Assembly: GCF_014529935.1 (NCBI RefSeq)
Contig: NZ_JACVFC010000005.1
Span: 248,001 to 312,000, forward strand
Direction of reading: 5' to 3'
Source: Chitinophaga qingshengii
GTDB taxonomy: Bacteria > Bacteroidota > Bacteroidia > Chitinophagales > Chitinophagaceae
Length of the DNA: 64,000 nucleotides
Under the pieces are notes generated by a model that was not told where the DNA came from, made no database searches, and worked only from the letters and a program-made list of their open reading frames with translations. The first letter of the stretch is position 1. The number at the start of each line of letters is the position of its first letter. Positions 17,388-25,630 of this stretch are shown piece after piece. A program made the position numbers and the translations under genes.

Positions 17388-17771
17388 TATCCTGCGTGAT
17401 TTTTTTGTTATATCCCTGCTCTCCTCTTGATAAAATCCGCCCTTTTACCATTCCTCATTTACACTCTCCGCTTATCGCCAAATATCGCCTTCCATTTGCC
17501 GTTGGTGTAAAATTTTATCTGCTATAACGATTTTGCAGTTGGAGTTTTCCATTTTGTTACTAATTTGTGGGCTGGATATTAGAAGGATGCTATTAACGCC
17601 ATTGCTGTTTTTAGACAGAAAATGGTTTGCGCGCGTGTTTGTATATATTTTTTCCACGTTAGGTATATACACTTTGGGTCTGTCTGTAGTAATAACCCTT
17701 CCTATCTCACATAACATCACAACACACGGCTATTATTTTCATTGGATGCATATTGCTACACAAGATTAGCA
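17388..17771 (+). other. Gene-free region upstream of the DUF1080 gene
   Basis: AT-rich and without a convincing gene. A 78-residue hydrophobic reading frame from a TTG at 17533 has no ribosome site or family resemblance and overlaps the next start. TAATTTG at 17561 is a partial -7 box, but no matching -33 box is placed correctly. I see no hairpin apart from the palindrome at its left end. Confidence 0.5.
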
Positions 17772-19649
17772 ATGCGAAAAACAAACACATCTATGCTCAA
17801 ATGGTATGAGTTCCGTCCGAAGTTAAAACAAATGGGCATCAGTCCCGGTAAAGCTTTGGTCTTCATGATGGGCGTTGGCTGCAGTCAGCAGCTGATGGCT
17901 CAGCAAACAACTCCACTGACTGACCTCTCAGGATTCAAACAACCGGCTGCCAACTGGCGTATAGCCGGCGACGTTAATGCCGACCTGCAAAAGGAAAATA
18001 CCCTGACTGCCACGAGTGGTACCGGCGTATTGGTTAACCTGCCGGAGAAGGGAAAACATGGCCAGGACCTGTACAGCGACTGGCAACATGGTGACCTGGA
18101 CCTGGAACTGGATTACCTGGTATCCGCCAAATCCAATTCCGGTATCTATCTGCAAGGCAGGTACGAAATTCAGCTGCTCGACAGCTGGGGCGTATCATCA
18201 CCCCGCGCTTCCGACAACGGTGGTATCTATGAACGCTGGGACAATAATCGTCCCCAGGGGCAGCAAGGCTACGATGGCCACGCTCCCCGCCAAAACGCCA
18301 GCCTTGCGCCCGGCCTTTGGCAACATATGAAGATCGCCTTCCAGGCGCCCCGCTTCGATGCGGCCGGCAATAAAATTGCCAATGCGGTGATCCTCAAAAT
18401 AGAACTCAACGGCGTTACCATCCAGGAAAATGTTGTCCTGTCCGGCCCCACCCGTGGCGGTATGGAAAACAATGAAGTGGCCGAAGGCCCGCTGCGTATC
18501 CAGGGCGACCATGGCACCGTGGCTTTCCGTAATATCAAAATACAGTCCTATAACGCGCCTAAACCGGAACTGAAAAACATTCAGTACGCCATTTATAAAG
18601 GTAGCTTTAAGGAAATGCCGGACTTTAAAATCATCAGGCCGCAGTCCATGGGAGACGCTACCCAGCTGACTTCCAACCTGCCAGGCTTGCCGGAAAACCA
18701 GTTCCTGGTGCGCTACACCGGTAACCTGGAAATAAAAACTGCCGGTACCTATACTTTTAACCTGCATACTTCCGGTGGCGGCGGTCAACTTAAAATCAAT
18801 GACCAGCTTATCAAAGGAAACCGCAACGATGCCAAAGGCAACGTAAAACTGGCTCCCGGCACCTATCCGGTAGAAGCGTTGTATACTAAAACAACGGATT
18901 GGGCTAAACCCTCCCTTACACTTAGTATTCGTTCAGCCGCTATCCGTGAGTTCGTGATCAGCGATGCCAACGTACCGGCCGATGATCCTACCGATCCTAT
19001 CCTGGTAACTGCTACGGAAAACACGATCCTGCGCAGTTTTATGGACCTGAAAGGCGGTTCCCGCGTGGTACACGCCGTTTCTGTAGGCAGCCCTTCCAAA
19101 GTGCATTACACTTACGACATGGACAACGCCGTACCCGTACAGGTATGGCGCGGCGAGTTCCTGAACACCACCCCGATGTGGCATGACCGCGGCGATGGCT
19201 CTTCCCGCCCCCTGGGTATGGTACGCATCCTGGACAATAAACCAGCTATGGCGCTGGCCCGCCTCAGCTCCGCGGATGCTGCCTGGCCGGCAGATACTAC
19301 CGGTACCGGTTATCGTCCTAAAGGATACGACCTCGATCCGGAAGGCCTGCCTGCTTTCCGCTCCGATATCTATGGCGCCGCTGTCAGCGATACGTTCCGG
19401 GTATTGCCCGGTAACACAGGCCTGCACCGCAGTTTACAGGTAACCGGCGCACCGGCCGATCTGTATGCGCGTATAGCCGTTGCCGATAACATCTCCCAAT
19501 TACCGGATGGCACCTATATGATAGGTGATAAAGCCTGGTACGTGAAGATGGATAATAACGGCGTGAAACCCGTTATCCGCGGTCAACAGGGAAAAATGGA
19601 ACTGATTGTACCGGTAAAAACAGCCATCGGCTATGCCATTATCTTCTAA
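17772..19649 (+). CDS. Exported DUF1080 (3-keto-disaccharide hydrolase-like) protein with PA14 domain
   Basis: 625 residues from the ATG at 17772; a TTG ten codons upstream is less likely. A signal peptide (KALVFMMGVGCSQQLMAQ) precedes a DUF1080 concanavalin-like domain at about 45-255 (SNSGIYLQGRYEIQLLDSWG and the FRNIKIQ end are hallmarks). A PA14-type carbohydrate-binding domain follows at about 270-400 (AGTYTFNLHTSGGGGQLKIN), then a 230-residue C-terminal domain of unknown fold. DUF1080 members include hydrolases of 3-keto-glycosides. The gene is 21 bp ahead of a dehydrogenase/cytochrome gene, which suggests an oxidise-then-cleave pathway in the periplasm (inference). Confidence 0.87.
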   Translation: MRKTNTSMLKWYEFRPKLKQMGISPGKALVFMMGVGCSQQLMAQQTTPLTDLSGFKQPAANWRIAGDVNADLQKENTLTATSGTGVLVNLPEKGKHGQDLYSDWQHGDLDLELDYLVSAKSNSGIYLQGRYEIQLLDSWGVSSPRASDNGGIYERWDNNRPQGQQGYDGHAPRQNASLAPGLWQHMKIAFQAPRFDAAGNKIANAVILKIELNGVTIQENVVLSGPTRGGMENNEVAEGPLRIQGDHGTVAFRNIKIQSYNAPKPELKNIQYAIYKGSFKEMPDFKIIRPQSMGDATQLTSNLPGLPENQFLVRYTGNLEIKTAGTYTFNLHTSGGGGQLKINDQLIKGNRNDAKGNVKLAPGTYPVEALYTKTTDWAKPSLTLSIRSAAIREFVISDANVPADDPTDPILVTATENTILRSFMDLKGGSRVVHAVSVGSPSKVHYTYDMDNAVPVQVWRGEFLNTTPMWHDRGDGSSRPLGMVRILDNKPAMALARLSSADAAWPADTTGTGYRPKGYDLDPEGLPAFRSDIYGAAVSDTFRVLPGNTGLHRSLQVTGAPADLYARIAVADNISQLPDGTYMIGDKAWYVKMDNNGVKPVIRGQQGKMELIVPVKTAIGYAIIF

Positions 19650-19670
19650 GCAGAAACTTGCACGAGTATT

Positions 19671-21605
19671 ATGAAACTGAACTATAAAAGATTAACTGCC
19701 GGGATAGCAGCCGGTATGTTGATGATGACAACTGCTATTCACCCGGTACAGGCACAGGAGTCGCCCAAAGAGGAGGACTTCTTTCGTATTGCCCGTATCA
19801 GCTCCCCGGAAGGTACCCTGCTGGAAGTAGGGGGCCTGTGTACGTTGCCTAATGGCGACCTGGGCATCGCTACCCGCCGTGGCGATATCTACATCGTGGA
19901 AAATCCCACCAGCCGCCAGCCCTATTTCAGGAAAGTGGCTTCCGGTCTGCATGAAGTATTGGGCCTCGCCTGGAAAGATGGCTCCCTCTACTGCGCACAA
20001 CGCGGTGAGCTGACTAAACTCACCGATACCAATATGGACGGCAAAATTGACCGGTTCGAAACCGTATATGCCTGGCCGTTATCCGGTCACTATCATGAAT
20101 ATAGCTTTGGTCCCGTACTGGCGCCGGACGGCTCTTTCTTCGTATCCGGCAACGTAGCTTTCGGTAATGAAGAATGGTGGCGTGGTGAAAGCCGCGTTCC
20201 CTGGCGTGGCTGGATGATGCATATCAGCGCCGATGGTCAAATGGAACCCTGGGCTACCGGTTTCCGTTCTCCCTGCGGTCTCGGTATCATCGATGGGGAA
20301 TTGTTCTATACGGAGAACCAGGGCGACTGGATGGGTTCCGGCGCACTGGTACATGTGAAAAAAGGCAGTTTCGTCGGTCACCCGGCTGGCCTGCGTTGGA
20401 CCAACCTGCCCAACTCTCCCGTGAAACTCACCACGGAAGAACTGTACAGCAAGGTAGATCCCCGCTATCGTAAAGATGCCAACGGTCGCGCTATTAAACC
20501 GGAAAACGTGGAGAACGAAAAATTCGTGACCCTGTTCGATATGAAAAAGTATTTCCCGGAAGTACAGCTGCCGGCTGTTTGGCTGCCACACGGCGTACTG
20601 GGTATTTCCAACTCACAGGTGGTAACCATCCCGGATGGGGCCTTTGGTCCTTTCGCTAAACAGGTATTGGTTGGCGATCAGGGACAAAGTAAAATCATGC
20701 GGGTGTTCCTGGAAAAAGTAAACGGTGAATACCAGGGCGCTGCCTGGGATTTCAGAAGCGGCTTCCAGTCGGGTGTACTGCGCCTGGCCTGGGCGAAAGA
20801 CGGTTCGCTCTTCGTGGGTGAAACCAACCGTGGCTGGGGTTCTGCCGGCGACGCCAACCAGGGCCTGCAACGCCTGGTATGGAACAACCGCGTGCCTTTT
20901 GAAATGAGAACGGTGAGCGCAAGACCCGATGGTTTCGACATTACTTTCACCCAACCGGTAGATAAAAAATATGCGGAAGATCTGGCTTCTTACCAGGTAG
21001 AAAGCTTTACGTATAAATATCACCCGGTATATGGCAGCCCTACCGTGAATACAGAGAAACTGACCATTAAAGGCGTAAAAGTAGCGGCTGACGGCATGAG
21101 CGCCCGTATTATCGTGAATGGACTGCGCCGTTATTATATTCATAAGCTATCGCTGACGGGTATACGTTCACAGGAAGGTTCCTATTCACTGGTGCATCCC
21201 GATGCGTATTATACGCTGAACAATATTCCGGAAGGCACGTCCCTGGCCATGTCTGAGGTAAGCACAAAGAACAGCGCCAAAATGCCGGCGCTGGAGTCTA
21301 AAGTATCCGGCAAACCGGGTCCTGCCGCTAAAGCAGAACCGGCCAAAGCGCCTACGCTGGCCCAGATTCAGCCGCTGCTGAACAAATATACCTGCTCTTC
21401 CTGCCACAATGCAGATAAAAAGCAGGTAGGTCCGGGCTTTAAGGAAGTGGCTAAAAGGAATTATTCCGTCGCCCAGATCCTGGCATTGATCAAAAATCCA
21501 AAACCGGAGAACTGGCCTGGTTATGCTACGCCTATGCCTCCGATGCCACAGGTGCCGCAGGCTGATGCCACGAAGATTGCACAGTGGATCAACTCCCTGA
21601 AATAA
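19671..21605 (+). CDS. PQQ-dehydrogenase-like beta-propeller with C-terminal cytochrome c
   Basis: 644 residues, exported (signal peptide ending HPVQAQ). Residues 35-430 look like a soluble sugar-dehydrogenase-type beta-propeller (GGLCTLPNGDLGIATRRGD; SFGPVLAPDGSFFVSGN). A beta-sandwich (430-530) and a charged Ala/Pro/Lys linker lead to a class I cytochrome c with CSSCH (Cys575, Cys578, His579) and a distal Met in the MPPMP region. This layout fits a periplasmic oxidoreductase passing electrons to the respiratory chain. Whether PQQ is bound is not provable here. It is cotranscribed with the DUF1080/PA14 gene. Confidence 0.87.
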   Translation: MKLNYKRLTAGIAAGMLMMTTAIHPVQAQESPKEEDFFRIARISSPEGTLLEVGGLCTLPNGDLGIATRRGDIYIVENPTSRQPYFRKVASGLHEVLGLAWKDGSLYCAQRGELTKLTDTNMDGKIDRFETVYAWPLSGHYHEYSFGPVLAPDGSFFVSGNVAFGNEEWWRGESRVPWRGWMMHISADGQMEPWATGFRSPCGLGIIDGELFYTENQGDWMGSGALVHVKKGSFVGHPAGLRWTNLPNSPVKLTTEELYSKVDPRYRKDANGRAIKPENVENEKFVTLFDMKKYFPEVQLPAVWLPHGVLGISNSQVVTIPDGAFGPFAKQVLVGDQGQSKIMRVFLEKVNGEYQGAAWDFRSGFQSGVLRLAWAKDGSLFVGETNRGWGSAGDANQGLQRLVWNNRVPFEMRTVSARPDGFDITFTQPVDKKYAEDLASYQVESFTYKYHPVYGSPTVNTEKLTIKGVKVAADGMSARIIVNGLRRYYIHKLSLTGIRSQEGSYSLVHPDAYYTLNNIPEGTSLAMSEVSTKNSAKMPALESKVSGKPGPAAKAEPAKAPTLAQIQPLLNKYTCSSCHNADKKQVGPGFKEVAKRNYSVAQILALIKNPKPENWPGYATPMPPMPQVPQADATKIAQWINSLK

Positions 21606-21610
21606 CTTTG

Positions 21611-21743
21611 ATTTAGGGATTTTTTGATTTACGGATTTAGGAATTTTGGGGATCAGGTATTTGTTAAATTGTTGATGGAGGAAGAATCCAACAAATACTA
21701 ATCCCCAAAATTCCTAAATCCGTAAATCAAAAAATTCCTAAAT
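21611..21743. repeat. Very long AT-rich hairpin between convergent genes
   Basis: Arms 21611-21653 and 21701-21743 pair at 42 of 43 positions. The 47-nt interior itself starts and ends with a 9-bp inverted repeat (GTATTTGTT/AACAAATAC). The right arm covers the stop codon of the M24 peptidase gene. The left arm contains TTTACGGATTTA, also found in the element at 8401. Confidence 0.9.
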
Positions 21744-22997
21744 ATTCATCAGTTCTTCAATCTCCGCTGCCTCTCTTGGTATGGTGGCCATCAGATCTTC
21801 ACAACCATTTTCTGTCACCAGCAGGTTGTTTTCTATTCTTACCCCAATTCCTTCTGCTTCATTATAAATACCCGGTTCGTTGGTGATGACCGCACCAACA
21901 GGCATGGGTTCATCGTAATACCCCGTGTCGTGTACATCCAGTCCCAGGAAGTGGGATACGTTATGGTAACAATGTTTGGTCAGATAATGCTGCGCACCGT
22001 GTTTGGCAATATCCGCCGTGGTGCAAAGTCCCAGTCCCACCAGCTCTTCGAGCAGGAGGCTGTTGGAGATTTTCCAGAGGTCTTTAATGAGGATGCCCGC
22101 TCTGACATGTTGCATGACCTGTTTATGTACCCGTAAAACAGCGTCGTAATGTTCTTTTTGCCGGGGTGTAAAACGGCCGTTCAGCGGGATAGTGCGGGTC
22201 AGATCGGCGTTATAGCGTTTCCAGCTGGCAGCGGCGTCAATGAGTACCAGGTCGCCGTCTTTACCGGTAGATTCGTTGGCGCGGTAGTGCAGGATACAGG
22301 TATCGGCCCCGAAAGCCACGATGGGCTCATAGTCGGCCCATCCGGTATTGTTTTGCATGTATTCGTGTATCATTTCGGAGGCTACCTGCAAACCGGTTTG
22401 GCCCGGACGGATGGTCCGTAGTATCCGCCGGAAACCTTTCTCCGTAATGGCTACCGCCTGGCGGATGAGGGCTGCTTCTTCCGCTGTTTTAGCGTTGCGT
22501 TGCCTTGCCAGGATAGGGTAGAGGCGTTCATAATGATGTAGTGGATAAAGTTGTTTGCAGCTGAGCAGGAGCCGGTCTTCCCGTGTCTGCGTTTCGTTTT
22601 CTGAGCGGGCATGTTCGTTGGTATGCAGGTATATGCTGCTGCATAACGGCAGTACTTTTTTCAAGACGCTCCAGAACTCGTCGGTATAATATACGGTGCG
22701 GATACCGGAGATCTGTGCGGCGGTATCTTTACCGGCTCTTTTGCCCAGCCATTTCACGAAGGTCTGATCTACCCGTTTGATGAACAGTATTTCGCGCAGC
22801 GCAGGGTCCGGGTGACCGGGGAAAAGCGCCAGCATGGCATCTTCTTCCTGAAGGCCGGTCAGATAATACAGGTTCACGTTCGGGTGATAGGGCATGGTGC
22901 CGTCGGCATTGGTAGGCATGATATCGTTGGCGGTAAGGAGAGCGGCAGCTCCGGCAGGCAGTTGCCGGGAGAGCCGTTGACGGTGATCGGAAAACAT
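21738..22997 (-). CDS. Xaa-Pro aminopeptidase (M24 family, aminopeptidase P type)
   Basis: 419 residues from the ATG at 22997 (MFSDHRQRLSRQLPAG). The frame stays open further upstream but that part is not family-like. An aminopeptidase-P N-terminal domain (about 1-150, with NLYYLTGLQEEDAML) is followed by the pita-bread catalytic domain. The metal ligands are visible: Asp in VLIDAAAS, Asp in NADLTRT, His in VSHFLGLDVHD, Glu in TNEPGIY and Glu in GVRIENNLLV. It removes N-terminal residues preceding proline, using two Mn ions, in the cytosol. An AraC-type regulator gene ends 73 bp upstream on the same strand. Confidence 0.94.
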   Translation of the reverse strand: MFSDHRQRLSRQLPAGAAALLTANDIMPTNADGTMPYHPNVNLYYLTGLQEEDAMLALFPGHPDPALREILFIKRVDQTFVKWLGKRAGKDTAAQISGIRTVYYTDEFWSVLKKVLPLCSSIYLHTNEHARSENETQTREDRLLLSCKQLYPLHHYERLYPILARQRNAKTAEEAALIRQAVAITEKGFRRILRTIRPGQTGLQVASEMIHEYMQNNTGWADYEPIVAFGADTCILHYRANESTGKDGDLVLIDAAASWKRYNADLTRTIPLNGRFTPRQKEHYDAVLRVHKQVMQHVRAGILIKDLWKISNSLLLEELVGLGLCTTADIAKHGAQHYLTKHCYHNVSHFLGLDVHDTGYYDEPMPVGAVITNEPGIYNEAEGIGVRIENNLLVTENGCEDLMATIPREAAEIEELMNI

Positions 22998-23070
22998 ATG
23001 TGGCGTTGTTTGGTGAAGCCACAAACTTAGCGGGAGGGTAGGGAATAAGTGGTGTAAAAAAGCGACAGTT

Positions 23071-23868
23071 TCAGGCGGACCATTTATGCCATTCCTTGCG
23101 GAAATGGGAGAAATCGTGGTAGCCCAGTTCTTCCCAGTCAGCCTTGTAGCCGTGTTGTATATATTGTGCCGCTGCATGCCGGAAGCGCAGGATAGCCAGG
23201 CATTTTTTAGGGCTGATGTTGAGCGAGTCGTTAAAATATCTTTCCAGTGTACGGGGAGAAACATACAGCAGGCCGGCCAGTTTTTTCAGCCGGAAACCGG
23301 ATTGTTGTAAAGCCGGACTATTAAGGGATTGCAGTACATAATCAAAACGGTGGTTGCCGGTGGCGGCGCCTACATAGCCGCGCAGGAATTTTTCCAGCAG
23401 GGTTTTGATGGCGGGCATATCCGGAGCGTCGTATACAGCCGCTTCCAGGGCGGGTAGCTGTGTCAGTACGTCGTGGGCGGAAAGTGTTTGCCGTTGCATG
23501 TCGGCGCCTTTCACTCCGAAGAGGTAATTGAGACTGGCCGGTTTGAATTTGATGCCTGCCAGGAAGTTGTTGGCGTAATGCCGGTAGGTGACAGGGGTGG
23601 TTTGGTATCCTATCAATTCGCTTTGGATGCTGGAGTGCAGCAGTTGCCCTGCCGCATTACAAATGTCGAAGGGAGCGCCCATGTTCAGTACCAGCGACGA
23701 GTTCATATTGGCCAGCAGCAGTTCCCGGAATTCTTCATCATCCGGTAAAGGGCGGCGAAGGTCCAGTAGCCAGTAGAAGACTACATGCGGCTCCAGGTCC
23801 GGTGATGGACTGATATACCGATACTGGCCGGTGAAATATTGCTGGTCTATGAATTCGATTGCCTGCAT
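23071..23868 (-). CDS. AraC-family regulator
   Basis: 265 residues. The N-terminal 150 residues (SPSPDLEPHVVFYWLLDL; SSLVLNMGAPFDI) look like the DUF6597-type domain common in Bacteroidota AraC proteins. The C-terminal 100 residues carry the double helix-turn-helix (LKKLAGLLYVSPRTLERYF; ELGYHDFSHFRKEW). It lies upstream of the M24 peptidase on the same strand, but the functional link is only positional. The target and ligand are unknown. Confidence 0.88.
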   Translation of the reverse strand: MQAIEFIDQQYFTGQYRYISPSPDLEPHVVFYWLLDLRRPLPDDEEFRELLLANMNSSLVLNMGAPFDICNAAGQLLHSSIQSELIGYQTTPVTYRHYANNFLAGIKFKPASLNYLFGVKGADMQRQTLSAHDVLTQLPALEAAVYDAPDMPAIKTLLEKFLRGYVGAATGNHRFDYVLQSLNSPALQQSGFRLKKLAGLLYVSPRTLERYFNDSLNISPKKCLAILRFRHAAAQYIQHGYKADWEELGYHDFSHFRKEWHKWSA

Positions 23869-24240
23869 GATAAAGGCTAAATTACGAATATCGGAGATCT
23901 TCAGTCCTTTGCTCTCTTATAAAAATCTTTGCTCCTCTGCTCTCTTATAATGCTTTACGAGAAACCTTCTCAACCCTTTGAACATTTTAATCACATGTTC
24001 TGTTAATTAATTTACCTGTGAAAATCCGGACCAGGGCATGCAATATCACCGCAGTAACGCCCTGTCTTTCCCCGGCTTTCATAAAAAAGATATACGACCG
24101 GTTCACGTAGCGCCGGCTGGCAGTGCTGTGCTGTAAAAATCATTTTTAAAGTTAACGGTTGATAAACAGGTACAACATCTTGCATTTGTTAAGATGTGCT
24201 GGGGCGGGCTTATTGATTGAAACGCCCGCCCTTTTTTCTT
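23869..24240 (+). other. Gene-poor region with possible small transcript
   Basis: No conventional gene fits. The right end has two tandem hairpins: ACATCTT/AAGATGT at 24175-24197 and a strong G+C stem at 24202-24231 followed by T6, oriented for plus-strand transcription although both flanking genes are on the minus strand. A 32-codon frame starts at ATG 24038 and ends at 24136. Together these suggest a small RNA or a tiny gene; no promoter was found. Confidence 0.35.
24202..24237 (+). terminator. Plus-strand terminator without a plus-strand gene
   Basis: GGGCGGGC pairs with GCCCGCCC around a 14-nt loop and is followed by CTTTTTT-type bases. On the minus strand there is no T-run after the stem, so it is not a terminator for the adjacent membrane-protein gene. 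Confidence 0.7.
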
Positions 24241-24717
24241 TTATGCACTTTTGTGCTGATAGTATTTTCCCGCCATGAGTCCCATCGGTAACCCAATTGC
24301 TACCATCAGGATACACATGCCCACCAGTACATTGACCAGGTGGAAAGGTCCTTTCGGAATGTTGGTCAGCGGCAGTATCAGGAGGTTCATCACCAGCCAT
24401 ACAAAGATGCCATATACCAGTCCGGATACGGCTGGTATTCTCCGCATTTCCGGTATACGGGGATAGAGGCCGAAAAACAGCAGGGTGAATCCCAGGGCGA
24501 TGATATAGTGAAACAGCACGCCCCACCACATCATGGCCGGGTTGCCGCTGAATGCCGCCGTGCCGAAAACGCCACTGGCAACAAACAGGAGTACGTTCAC
24601 AAAACTTTTGCCGGTCATCAATACAAATTGTAAACAGGCAGAGAACAGATCGAGGGTGCCTGCCATCATCCAGGTGAGGAGGATGATGCCGGCAGGAAAT
24701 GCACGTGTGGTAGCCAT
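24241..24717 (-). CDS. Four-helix integral membrane protein of unknown function
   Basis: 158 residues with four membrane helices: AGIILLTWMMAGTLDLF, MWWGVLFHYIIALGFTLL, AVSGLVYGIFVWLVMNLL and VNVLVGMCILMVAIGLPM. The order of features faintly recalls YagU/DUF1440 inner-membrane proteins, but I do not assign it. Short basic ends (YYQHKSA) suggest both termini are inside. It is isolated, divergent from the TetR efflux operon across a 280-bp region, and could be affected by that regulator; nothing else is known. Confidence 0.75.
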   Translation of the reverse strand: MATTRAFPAGIILLTWMMAGTLDLFSACLQFVLMTGKSFVNVLLFVASGVFGTAAFSGNPAMMWWGVLFHYIIALGFTLLFFGLYPRIPEMRRIPAVSGLVYGIFVWLVMNLLILPLTNIPKGPFHLVNVLVGMCILMVAIGLPMGLMAGKYYQHKSA

Positions 24718-24925
24718 AGTATGATTTGAAAGAATGATCTCCTTTAAATTATAAAATTTCTATATAAAAAACCAGCAGAATTTTAGAGAAGTTATTTGTG
24801 TCACCTATACAATATTCTCCTGTTTTTTTACCCTATTGATCATCGACCTTAAAATTCCCTTAAAAATATTTTATATTTCATTTATTATCAGCATAATAAA
24901 AGTTATAAAAATAAAAATTTAAATG

Positions 24926-24967
24926 AACGTTTAAGTAAACGTTTGTTTAAATTAAACGTTTGTTTAA
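24926..24967. promoter_or_regulatory. Operator array for the TetR regulator
   Basis: AACGTT palindromic cores occur three times (24926, 24938, 24955). The 15-mer TAAACGTTTGTTTAA is present twice, identically, at 24936 and 24953, offset by 17 bp. The array overlaps both promoter boxes just upstream of the TetR gene, as expected for autorepression. Confidence 0.8.
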
Positions 24968-24972
24968 CTTTG
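24942..24972 (+). promoter_or_regulatory. Consensus promoter of the tetR-efflux operon
   Basis: TTTG at 24942-24945, exactly 19 bp, then TAACTTTG at 24965-24972, a perfect match to the Bacteroidota TTTG/TAnnTTTG consensus. The ATG follows 25 bp later. The 220 bp upstream to the divergent gene are very AT-rich and hold no gene. Confidence 0.85.
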
Positions 24973-24997
24973 CTTCGTCAAATTAACAAAAGGGAAC

Positions 24998-25630
24998 ATG
25001 GAAGACTATAACGATAAACAACTTTCTATCATTTCGGTGGCGGAACGGTTGTTTGCAGAAAAGGGGTTTCATGGCACTTCCGTCAGGGATATTGCACAAG
25101 AGGCAGATGTGAATATAGCCATGATATCCTACTACTTCGGGTCTAAGGATAAATTGCTGGAAGCCGTTTTCAGGCATCGCATGAATGCATCCCGCATTTT
25201 TATCAATGAGTTGGTGGAAAACAACACCATGGCCCCATTAGAAAAAATATACTCCCTGATCGACAGGTTTATCAATAAAATGCTGAATGAGCAAAACTTT
25301 CAGTGCATTATGAGCCGGGAACAGCTCAATAAGGAACAAAGCCCTGTAAGAGACCTTATTTGGCAACTGAAAAGTGAAATGCTGGGATTGATGCGGCCTA
25401 TTGTCACCAACGCCCAGGACGCCGGCATCTTTATGATGGATGTGGACGTGGAAATGCTGATGACGACTTTGTTTGGCACCATTCACCAGATTATACCTGC
25501 CCAACACCTGCTGCGGACCAATACGGACTACGCACACTTAAACGACCAGGAATTCAAAGAATACTTAAGGCTCAGACTGAGCAACCATTTGAAAAAATTG
25601 TTTAAAGCAATCCTAACACATGAATTCTAG
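24998..25630 (+). CDS. TetR-family repressor of the efflux operon
   Basis: 210 residues. The N-terminal helix-turn-helix is typical: IISVAERLFAEKGFHGTSVR then DIAQEADVNIAMISYYFGSK. The C-terminal part is the all-helical ligand and dimerisation domain (HLKKLFKAIL at the end). It is the first gene of an operon with an outer-membrane channel, a membrane-fusion protein and a DHA2 transporter, and its stop overlaps the next start by 11 bases. It most likely represses the operon through the AACGTT boxes and is released by a toxic compound. Confidence 0.93.
   Translation: MEDYNDKQLSIISVAERLFAEKGFHGTSVRDIAQEADVNIAMISYYFGSKDKLLEAVFRHRMNASRIFINELVENNTMAPLEKIYSLIDRFINKMLNEQNFQCIMSREQLNKEQSPVRDLIWQLKSEMLGLMRPIVTNAQDAGIFMMDVDVEMLMTTLFGTIHQIIPAQHLLRTNTDYAHLNDQEFKEYLRLRLSNHLKKLFKAILTHEF

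Noticed and set aside
17533..17769. A 78-codon hydrophobic frame starting at TTG
   Set aside because: No ribosome site, AT-rich random composition, no family resemblance, and it overlaps the start of the DUF1080 gene.
22998..23264. N-terminal extension of the M24 peptidase
   Set aside because: The 89 extra codons overlap the end of the AraC gene in another frame and lack similarity to the aminopeptidase P N-terminal domain.
24926..24967. Short direct repeats considered as a CRISPR-like array
   Set aside because: Only two identical 15-mers 17 bp apart with no spacers or cas genes; they are explained as TetR operators.
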